A stretch of DNA of 5,954 bases from Gallicola sp. (lineage in GTDB: Bacteria; Bacillota; Clostridia; Tissierellales; Peptoniphilaceae). The notes below the pieces were generated by a model. The model saw only the letters and a program-made list of their open reading frames with translations. It was not told where the DNA came from and searched no databases. A program made the position numbers and the translations under genes. The stretch covers positions 1 to 5,954 of the forward strand of contig JAAZME010000218.1 of assembly GCA_012798975.1 (NCBI GenBank), written 5' to 3'. Within the stretch, counting starts at the first letter, position 1; each line of letters starts with the position of its first letter. Of the stretch, positions 1 through 5,245 are shown in pieces.

Positions 1-54
1 CAAAAATCTCTTATATTTTTTCGTTAAATTCCTCGTTTCTAATAGATACTTCAT
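1..54 (-). CDS. ABC transporter ATP-binding protein, N-terminal fragment (cut by left edge)
   Basis: Reading leftwards from an ATG at 54-52 gives the 18 residues MKYLLETRNLTKKYKRFL, and the frame is still open at the window edge. The pattern 'LLETRNLTKKYKRF' is typical of the first beta strand of ABC ATPase domains, especially the ATPases of two-component exporters such as those for bacitracin or lantibiotic resistance. The Walker A motif would lie some 20-30 residues further on, outside the window. A perfect AGGAGG (68-63) stands 8 bases before the ATG and decides the start; a second ATG at 59-57 is too close to it. The gene lies after a strong terminator (142-190), so it probably has its own promoter. 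The family call rests on few residues, and the substrate cannot be told. Confidence 0.66.
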   Translation of the reverse strand, partial: MKYLLETRNLTKKYKRFL

Positions 55-77
55 AACATTCTCCTCCTGTTGTTATT

Positions 78-109
78 ATCATATAAGGTAAATATTAGTT
101 TTCTATTAG
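78..109 (-). promoter_or_regulatory. Possible regulated promoter with two direct half-sites upstream of the ABC ATPase gene
   Basis: On the minus strand CTAATA occurs twice (109-104 and 98-93 are its cores) with five bases between, giving an 11-base repeat, about one helical turn. A plausible -10 box TATGAT follows at 83-78, and there is no good -35 box. The repeats sit where a -35 box would be. Direct repeats one turn apart just upstream of a -10 are the usual layout for OmpR-family response regulators, which commonly control peptide-exporting ABC transporters. The repeats are seen; the regulator is inferred. Confidence 0.35.
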
Positions 110-141
110 GATTTGAAAGAAGGGTAAAACTGCATAAATAA

Positions 142-190
142 AAAAGCTTCCTTAACCTTTGGGATTTCCCCACAACTTAAAAAAGCTTTT
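142..190 (-). terminator. Rho-independent terminator of the rhodanese-VTT transcription unit
   Basis: The arms 190-177 and 155-142 pair over 14 positions on the minus strand (AAAAGCUU with AAGCUUUU, two U-G wobbles, then UUAA with UUAA). A small inner UGGG/CCCA stem lies in the loop. The hairpin is followed by TTTTTTATTT in the direction of transcription. It starts about 29 bases after the VTT gene's stop codon and separates that unit from the ABC gene. Confidence 0.8.
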
Positions 191-219
191 GTCTGCTCAA
201 ACTATTTTGTTTTTCTCGT

Positions 220-819
220 TTATTCAAAAAACAAAAATATAATACAGGATATGTTTATCCCCAATCTTATTAAAAATACAATTTGTTCAGTACTATAGCT
301 GAAATACCCGCTTTTTAAAAAATAAAAGCCTGTTACAACACCTGCCCATCCAGTGGAAACAATTATATACTCTTTTAATCGAATTCCGGCTCCCTCAGAT
401 AAATAGGAACTAAAGGAATAATTGATCGGTAATATTCTAAGAAACAATGCCCGTTTATAATCCTTTCTACTTTTGTATTCGTCAATCATCGAATCGCACT
501 TCTCTCTAATTCGATTTATAATACCAAAGAAAAATGTATATCCTAAATCATAGCAGATCATAGACCCAATCACTCTTCCGAGTACTGAAATAAAATAACC
601 CTCCCAGCCGGAAAAAATCTTCCTATGAGCAAAGATCATCTCCGCTGAATCAAATGGAAAGACTATCATCTGGAAAGCAGTCAGAAGTAATGCTGCAGAA
701 CCTTTCATCTTTCCAGTGCTGTTTATTAAACCACTGATACTTTCTACACTATTTGAGGAGAAAACGAGGAAGAGTTCTGTTACCTTCGAAGGAAAAGATT
801 CAACAGAAAAATACAGCAC
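220..819 (-). CDS. VTT-domain (TVP38/TMEM64, DedA-like) membrane protein; start uncertain
   Basis: This is an integral membrane protein of about 199 residues from the GTG at 819. The VTT domain spans roughly residues 45-172. The first re-entrant/helix part holds the 'VFPFDSAEMIF' stretch with Pro55 and Glu60, then 'GWEGYFISVLGRVIGSMICYDLGY'. The second part has the RxxP motif 'RILPIN' (Arg128, Pro131), followed by 'LKEYIIVSTGWAGVVTGFYF'. Family members are membrane proteins; some DedA relatives recycle undecaprenyl phosphate or move lipids, others are linked to metal or selenite uptake, and no substrate can be assigned here. The GTG start has no ribosome binding site and cuts into the first membrane helix. 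The same frame is open upstream to 870 and encodes 'GFYIALLLAVIVLYF', so the intact gene probably began at the ATG at 866, now out of frame (separate entry). It follows the rhodanese gene closely and ends at the 142-190 terminator. The family call is good; whether the gene is functional is less sure. Confidence 0.75.
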   Translation of the reverse strand: MLYFSVESFPSKVTELFLVFSSNSVESISGLINSTGKMKGSAALLLTAFQMIVFPFDSAEMIFAHRKIFSGWEGYFISVLGRVIGSMICYDLGYTFFFGIINRIREKCDSMIDEYKSRKDYKRALFLRILPINYSFSSYLSEGAGIRLKEYIIVSTGWAGVVTGFYFLKSGYFSYSTEQIVFLIRLGINISCIIFLFFE

Positions 820-866
820 TATTACTGCTAATAACAGTGCAATATAGAATCCCTCTTCTTTTTCAT
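820..866 (-). other. Probable lost N-terminus of the VTT gene (frameshift at an A5 run)
   Basis: The only ATG between the rhodanese stop and the VTT frame is at 866-864. It opens a 12-codon frame (MKKKRDSILHCY) that stops with TAG at 830-828. The VTT frame is -1 relative to it. Adding one A to the A5 run at 863-859 would join the ATG to the VTT frame and give MKKEEGFYIALLLAVIVLYF, a normal start for a membrane protein. Alternatives are a real one-base deletion (pseudogene), a sequencing error, a rare start codon such as ATT at 843-841 (GAGGG lies about 8 bases before it), or reinitiation at the GTG eight bases after the 12-codon frame. The heptamer there is G AAA AAG, not the strong A AAA AAG slip site. 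Confidence 0.55.
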
Positions 867-889
867 ATATTTATTGTCCAATGCTTCAA

Positions 890-1831
890 CTACTTTTCAA
901 CCGGGTTATGAACGCACCAAGTATTATATGATCCGTCATAATTTTTAGAAGTTTCGAAACCAAGCATTTCCATCACTAATTGAGCATAAGCAGAACGGAT
1001 TCCAGAAGTACAATATGTTACTATTTTGTCTGTCTTCTGAAGTCCAGCCGCTTCGAAAAACGCCGTCAATTCCTCATTTGTTTTAAGATATCCCTTGTCA
1101 TTAAAAAGATCCGTAAATTTTAGATGAATTGCCCCGGGGATTCTTCCGCCCTTTGCTTCTCCATATAATATAGCACCTTCGTATTCTTCATCTGCCCTTA
1201 CATCCACCACTTTATAATCATCAATTGTTTTCTCCAACTCTTCTGTATCAATCACATGATCTTTCTTCACTTCTTCTATAGAAACTTCGACAGGTTCTAG
1301 TTTCTTCGGTTCTCTTGTTGTTTCCAATCCCGCATTCTGCAAACCTTTGAATCCTCCGTCTACCATTTTTAACTTATTATAACCTGCAGCTCGAAGAGTC
1401 CATAAAATTCTTCCATCGTCTCCCCAACCTTTCGCTCCATCTGCGAAAAGAACAATCTCTTTATCTTTTGATAAACCGACCTCACCAAGCCTTTTGCCAA
1501 GTTCCTCTGCCGGAAGAATCAATCCCCAAGCATAGTCCCCCTTCGGTGCATCTTCAACATTCGATAGATACTGCCAGTTTGTCGCCACAGCTCCATTAAT
1601 CGTCCCTTTACGGGCGGTTTCTTCTCCCCTTGCATCTACCAATATCATGTTTTCATCGCTGATATGTTCTTTTACATACGAAGGCTGAACAATATATATA
1701 CCAGTAAAAGCCCCTTCTTGCTGCTGAGTCTCATTACTCGCCACCTTCTCCTGAGTATTTTCTCCAGAACAGCTAGCTAACAACACAACCGCTAGACAAG
1801 ATAAAAACACCTTCCACCACACTTTTTTCAT
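890..1831 (-). CDS. Exported two-domain rhodanese lipoprotein (sulfurtransferase)
   Basis: This is a 313-residue precursor with a lipoprotein signal peptide: Lys2-Lys3, a hydrophobic core, and the lipobox LASC ending at Cys21. It should be lipid-anchored on the outside of the membrane. Two rhodanese domains follow. The first (about 45-170) has 'LVDARGEE' and 'MVDGGFKGL', but its active loop reads 'VLFADGAKG', with Ala130 at the cysteine position, so it is probably structural. The second (about 195-310) has 'VVDVRADEEY', 'GRIPGAIHL' and the active loop 'YCTSGIRSA' with catalytic Cys274. This inactive-then-active layout is that of thiosulfate and mercaptopyruvate sulfurtransferases, which move sulfane sulfur from a donor to a thiol acceptor; the donor here is unknown. 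AAAGGAGATG ends 5 bases before the ATG, fixing the start. The gene leads a two-gene unit with the VTT protein, whose coding frame begins about 23 bases after this stop with no terminator between. The family call is strong. Confidence 0.93.
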   Translation of the reverse strand: MKKVWWKVFLSCLAVVLLASCSGENTQEKVASNETQQQEGAFTGIYIVQPSYVKEHISDENMILVDARGEETARKGTINGAVATNWQYLSNVEDAPKGDYAWGLILPAEELGKRLGEVGLSKDKEIVLFADGAKGWGDDGRILWTLRAAGYNKLKMVDGGFKGLQNAGLETTREPKKLEPVEVSIEEVKKDHVIDTEELEKTIDDYKVVDVRADEEYEGAILYGEAKGGRIPGAIHLKFTDLFNDKGYLKTNEELTAFFEAAGLQKTDKIVTYCTSGIRSAYAQLVMEMLGFETSKNYDGSYNTWCVHNPVEK

Positions 1832-1865
1832 AATACATCTCCTTTCAATTTTAGCTATTATTTAT

Positions 1866-1888
1866 TAGCTTTCTATAAAACAAAGCTA
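1866..1888. promoter_or_regulatory. Inverted repeat in the rhodanese upstream region (possible operator or leader hairpin)
   Basis: TAGCTTT (1866-1872) and AAAGCTA (1882-1888) form a perfect 7-base inverted repeat around a 9-base AT-rich centre. It overlaps the -10 position of the candidate rhodanese promoter. It could be a repressor site, or a hairpin if transcription starts upstream. The repeat is seen; its function is inferred. Confidence 0.3.
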
Positions 1889-1911
1889 TATCAAATTGTA
1901 CAGAGAGTCAA
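1885..1911 (-). promoter_or_regulatory. Candidate promoter of the rhodanese-VTT unit
   Basis: On the minus strand TTGACT (1911-1906) is a 5-of-6 match to the -35 box. The best following -10 is TATAGC (1890-1885), at a short 15-base spacing; TACAAT lies even closer, too near to use. The -35 match is good and the rest weak. The remaining bases between this and the antiporter terminator are AT-rich and carry no gene I can support. Confidence 0.35.
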
Positions 1912-2076
1912 TAAGCAGGATTTTGCAATTTGCTATCTAGAATATGACGAAAAAAATAGTATTTCTTGAATCTTAATATATGATAAAAACAAAAAAAAAG
2001 GATTGCAGGGTAATTTTTTATTGAGAAATTTTTCAAAGATTATAATATAGTCTATCTCTGAACAATCATCGCTCAA

Positions 2077-2105
2077 AAAAAGCAGTGCTCCTCGCACTGC
2101 TTTTT
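2077..2105 (-). terminator. Rho-independent terminator of the antiporter gene
   Basis: A perfect 12-base stem (AAAAAGCAGTGC at 2077-2088 with its complement at 2094-2105) closes a 5-base loop. It begins 6 bases after the antiporter stop codon and is followed by a T run on the minus strand. The stem also ends in T5 on the plus strand, so it could act both ways, but no plus-strand gene runs into it. Confidence 0.9.
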
Positions 2106-2111
2106 CTCTTT

Positions 2112-3713
2112 CTATATGCCCGCCTTAAAATCTAAACGATCATCTGTTGAAATAGTGATACGGTCATTTTCTAAAATTTTAGTCTTGCCTTCTGCGGAGA
2201 CAACATGCCCTCCCCGCTGGATCGTAAGAATCAGTTGGTTTTCCGGCAGATTAAGATCCATGATCTTTTTGTTAATCCATGGATGTCCCTTAGTAACAGA
2301 AAACTCTATAAGCTGCTGGCTATAGGGATCAAAATATTCTTCCCCGCCAAATACCAGCACATCTCCCGCCTCAAGTTCAACTTCTCCTCGAGGTACTATA
2401 GAAGTCGTTCCTCGTTTGATTTTTGCAATGATAAAATCAAAGGTCATATCCAGATCCTTCACTTTTTTTCCAATCAGACTACTGTCTTCTTCAATTGTAG
2501 TCTTAAAAAACGAAATAGATCCCTTCATTGCATAATAACCAAAGGTTGATAATACCGTATCCTTCGGATCGATCATATCCGCCTTCTCGGAAACCATTGC
2601 CAAAAAAGATCCTTGAACTAAAGAAGATAAGAAACAAATCCCGAATACAATATGATACAAATCAATACTGAGAGAAACTCCGCTATTGATCACCATAATT
2701 GCAAAGGCAATTGCTGCAGCCCCGCGAAGACCCGCCCAAGAAATAACCGTCAGCTGATTTTTCTTTAGACTAAAAGGCAATGTTAATCCCCATACAGAAA
2801 GAGGCCGTGCAATTACCGTCATAAACAGCATAATAATCGCTGCAATAGGTAGGCTTGAAATAATATTGGCAGGAGTTGCCAACAATCCAAGAAGGAAGAA
2901 CAGCCCGATACTCATAAGCTCTGAAAACCCGTCAAAGAAAAAGACGATGTCTTTCTTCCCGATAAAAGCTTGATCTCCTACAATAATTCCAAAAAGGTAT
3001 ACTGCAAGATATCCATTTCCACCAACCACATTTGTAAGAGAATAGGTAAGAAGAGCCATCGCTGCCATAAATACTATCGCTACCCCGTCTTTTTGAAAGT
3101 TAATCCGTACTAAAATCTTTTTCACAAGAAAAGCAATCACGACTCCGAATAATAACCCTAGGATGATCTGCATAAGAATCAGACCAGGTATCGAAATATC
3201 CGTACCTGCGATCAAGGATAAAAAGAGCATTGTCATCGTATACGCAGCTGGGTCGTTTGAACCGCTTTCCAACTCCAAAAGAGATGCCGTATTATATTTT
3301 AGATTCAAGTTCTTAGAAGTCAGAATATTAGACACCGATGCATAGTCTGTAGAGCCTACAACAGAACCCAAAAGCATACTTTCCAAAAGTGGAAATCGTA
3401 AGATAAAATAAGCAAAAGCCCCTGTTATTACAGCAGTCGCCGCAACACCTAAGGATGCTAGAACTGCCGCCTCTTTTACTACTGGCTTTCCCATGGGCCA
3501 GTTCGTACCGAAACCTCCATAAAACATAATTACAATCAAAGCAAGGGTAGAAAACTTCTCCGCCAACCCGTAATCATTGAAATCGATCCCTAGAAAATTA
3601 GACATAATTCCTAAACTTAAGAATAATAAAAGCGACGGAATCCCCGACTTGCTCGAGAGGTTCATCGCAAAAAGAGCTAAAATTAGAACCAATGAAATAA
3701 ATAGTAAATCCAT
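2112..3713 (-). CDS. CvrA/NhaP2-type monovalent cation (K+)/proton antiporter with two TrkA_C domains
   Basis: This is a 533-residue CPA1-family antiporter. About 12 membrane segments fill residues 1-375. The transport core shows 'GSVVGSTDYASV' (Asp123) and 'LELESGSNDPAAY' (Asn153-Asp154), the latter matching the LEIESGSNDP signature of E. coli CvrA (NhaP2), and 'SWAGLRGAAAIAFA' (Arg330), the usual W-GLRG motif. The cytoplasmic tail carries two TrkA_C/RCK_C-like repeats, about 405-460 ('SSLIGKKVKDLDM...ELEAGDVLVFGG') and 468-528 ('WINKKIMDLNLP...ILENDRITIST'). Members exchange K+ or Na+ for H+ across the membrane and help with volume, K+ and pH control. RCK_C domains can sense ligands, including c-di-AMP in some Gram-positive antiporters; that is inference here. 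The usual TDP is TDY, and NhaP2-type proteins also differ from TDP at this site. AGGAGG stands 5 bases before the ATG. The gene has its own promoter (3769-3797) and terminator (2077-2105), so it is probably monocistronic. Family is certain; ion preference is inferred. Confidence 0.93.
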   Translation of the reverse strand: MDLLFISLVLILALFAMNLSSKSGIPSLLLFLSLGIMSNFLGIDFNDYGLAEKFSTLALIVIMFYGGFGTNWPMGKPVVKEAAVLASLGVAATAVITGAFAYFILRFPLLESMLLGSVVGSTDYASVSNILTSKNLNLKYNTASLLELESGSNDPAAYTMTMLFLSLIAGTDISIPGLILMQIILGLLFGVVIAFLVKKILVRINFQKDGVAIVFMAAMALLTYSLTNVVGGNGYLAVYLFGIIVGDQAFIGKKDIVFFFDGFSELMSIGLFFLLGLLATPANIISSLPIAAIIMLFMTVIARPLSVWGLTLPFSLKKNQLTVISWAGLRGAAAIAFAIMVINSGVSLSIDLYHIVFGICFLSSLVQGSFLAMVSEKADMIDPKDTVLSTFGYYAMKGSISFFKTTIEEDSSLIGKKVKDLDMTFDFIIAKIKRGTTSIVPRGEVELEAGDVLVFGGEEYFDPYSQQLIEFSVTKGHPWINKKIMDLNLPENQLILTIQRGGHVVSAEGKTKILENDRITISTDDRLDFKAGI

Positions 3714-3768
3714 ATCCCCCTCCTAAAAAATGATTTGTGTGCGATTTATCTGCTTATTGTTACTTATC

Positions 3769-3797
3769 AGTATATAGAATCCCTCTAATTTAAGCAA
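3769..3797 (-). promoter_or_regulatory. Promoter of the antiporter gene
   Basis: On the minus strand TTGCTT (3797-3792) and TATACT (3774-3769, five of six consensus bases) are exactly 17 bases apart. This would give a transcript start near 3762 and a leader of about 50 bases. The rest of the gap up to the terminator at 3992 is AT-rich; I see no gene or riboswitch in it. Confidence 0.6.
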
Positions 3798-3948
3798 TTT
3801 AAAGAAGTTGGAAAAGATATTATTTATAAGCTTACCATCATAAATTTTGAAAGTTTTTCCTACGATTACTTAACGCTATTCCAGCCTTTTCACAGTCTAT
3901 CGTTTTTTATCTGAACTGCATCAATTCTTTCCCCCCTATAATAAACAA

Positions 3949-3992
3949 AAAGATAGTGCTCCAGAAGTATCTCTTTCTATCGCACTATCTTT
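3949..3992 (-). terminator. Rho-independent terminator of the transglutaminase-like lipoprotein gene
   Basis: An 11-base perfect stem (GCACTATCTTT at 3982-3992 with AAAGATAGTGC at 3949-3959) closes a 22-base loop. TTTTTGTTTATT follows on the minus strand. It begins about 17 bases after the stop codon at 4010. The loop is longer than usual. Confidence 0.78.
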
Positions 3993-4009
3993 CCTATTGA
4001 TTGATTTAA

Positions 4010-5080
4010 TTATTTAGCCTTAAATGAAATTGTGTAGATAAATGTATCTGGAGCATAAAAATCTACTGCTTCTCCATCTACTTCAGCATAAGGATAACCA
4101 AAGTTATTTAAAGCTTTCCCCTCTTGTTTCGGAGATAAATTAAGCTCTCGCCCTCTTGAAAGTTCGACTCTTTCTGCATCAGAACCTCCAAAATAATACT
4201 CTTGTAAATCTTTTGTTTCTTGCGATTCTTTATCCCATTCGTTTGTAAGTACCGCTTTTAAAACATCTGCAGGATCTGCCATAATCCATCCCGTTCCTGG
4301 AAGATAGAATTCAGACCAGCAGTGCTGATTTTTCGTGATATCTTCAGCATTCATTCGAACACCAAACATTTCGCGGGCAGGAACACCTGACGCTCTGCAA
4401 AGAGCAACAAAAACAGAGTTAATATCTGTACATTTGCCGGCCATTGTTGTTAACAAAACGGGAACATTTCCTAAACCGCAGCCCGTAACAGAGTTATCTC
4501 GATTCATGTTAGCAATAACCCAATCATAAATTGCTCTTGCTTTTCCAAGATAGGTATCTTCGCCTTTAGTGATCTCATCTGCAAGCTTTTTCACTTCTCC
4601 GCTCACAACGACCATCTCATTGCCTTTCAGATATTGATCCATTTCGCTTCCTGCCTCGCCCTCTTCTTTAAGTTCTGGGCGAAGAACTTCGTTTCGAACT
4701 GCATCAAAAGAGCAGGTAACTTTTCTATCTGCCGGTTCTGCATTCGCATCCCATTCCACATAAAGCATTTTATTGCCTAACTCATCTTCGTTCATTTCTA
4801 CCTTGCTTGCCTTCGCATCGTATACAGCTTCTTCTACTGTTTGATAATCGATCGTCTTCGCAACAGGAAGCCATAATTTTACAGCTTTGCCTTTATCATA
4901 TCCTGACATATCGACATTATATGTAACTGTTCCTTCGACTTTTTTCCCAAGCTTTCCTGCAGGTGCCCCTGCTTCCTCTGATTTTGCCTTTGTCGTTTCT
5001 TTTGGTGTTTGAGAGCAACCTGAAACCATCGTCGCCACCATAGCAAATACTAGAAATAATCCTAAAATTTTCTTTTTCAC
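4010..5080 (-). CDS. Transglutaminase-like domain lipoprotein
   Basis: This is a 356-residue precursor with a lipoprotein signal peptide: MKKK, a hydrophobic core, and the lipobox VSGC ending at Cys22. A short polar linker (to about 45) is followed by a region of about 85 residues ('EGTVTYNVDMSGYDKGKAVKLW...') that looks like the beta-rich domain often placed before this fold. The transglutaminase-like core spans about 175-275. It holds all three catalytic residues in their family contexts: Cys217 in 'MAGKCTDINSVFVALCRASGVPAR', His253 in 'NQHCWSEFYLPGTGW', and Asp269 in 'MADPAD'. Bacterial members act as proteases, amidases or crosslinking enzymes; the substrate here is unknown but should be outside the membrane. 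The start is GTG (5080-5078), supported by GGGAGG six bases upstream and by the complete signal peptide. Its own promoter (5113-5141) and terminator (3949-3992) suggest a single-gene unit. Confidence 0.88.
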   Translation of the reverse strand: MKKKILGLFLVFAMVATMVSGCSQTPKETTKAKSEEAGAPAGKLGKKVEGTVTYNVDMSGYDKGKAVKLWLPVAKTIDYQTVEEAVYDAKASKVEMNEDELGNKMLYVEWDANAEPADRKVTCSFDAVRNEVLRPELKEEGEAGSEMDQYLKGNEMVVVSGEVKKLADEITKGEDTYLGKARAIYDWVIANMNRDNSVTGCGLGNVPVLLTTMAGKCTDINSVFVALCRASGVPAREMFGVRMNAEDITKNQHCWSEFYLPGTGWIMADPADVLKAVLTNEWDKESQETKDLQEYYFGGSDAERVELSRGRELNLSPKQEGKALNNFGYPYAEVDGEAVDFYAPDTFIYTISFKAK

Positions 5081-5086
5081 AATAAT

Positions 5087-5092
5087 CCTCCC
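5087..5092 (-). promoter_or_regulatory. Ribosome binding site that fixes a GTG start
   Basis: GGGAGG on the minus strand lies six bases upstream of GTG at 5080-5078. No in-frame ATG gives a complete signal peptide, so this site settles the start of the transglutaminase-like lipoprotein. Confidence 0.8.
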
Positions 5093-5112
5093 TTATCGTA
5101 CATACTATACTA

Positions 5113-5141
5113 AATATACAACTCTAGAAGGGTTAGAGCAA
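5113..5141 (-). promoter_or_regulatory. Promoter of the transglutaminase-like lipoprotein gene
   Basis: On the minus strand TTGCTC (5141-5136) and TATATT (5118-5113) are 17 bases apart, about 30 bases before the start codon. The layout and the TTGCT -35 core match the antiporter promoter. Confidence 0.5.
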
Positions 5142-5245
5142 TATACACTTTTTTTCAACTTGCTTTACATTGTCTTGTTTTTTATTTGCATAAATGAACT
5201 TTTCGAACGCCTGAATCCATTAATATTAATACATTATTTTTCCTC

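Noticed and set aside
2021..2046. Near-palindrome TTGAGAAATTTTTCAA next to TATAAT on the plus strand, resembling a promoter with operator
   Set aside because: No -35 box at proper spacing and no plus-strand gene downstream; the region is AT-rich enough for this to arise by chance.
2116..2549. Two plus-strand open frames of 69 and 114 codons
   Set aside because: They lie wholly inside the antiporter gene on the other strand, have no convincing ribosome binding sites and no recognisable protein features.
3895..3945. A G-rich SD-like stretch (AGGGGGG) followed by an ATG on the minus strand, as if a small gene began here
   Set aside because: The frame is only four codons (MQFR) before a stop, and it lies just after the lipoprotein gene's terminator, with no promoter pair of good quality.
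3800..3948. Possible riboswitch (for example c-di-AMP type) ahead of the antiporter
   Set aside because: No matching conserved core seen, and the best promoter lies downstream of this stretch, leaving a leader of only about 50 bases.
5219..5230. Perfect 12-base palindrome ATTAATATTAAT after the nuclease gene, considered as a terminator
   Set aside because: Composed only of A and T, no loop and no T run after it, so it would not make a stable terminator hairpin.
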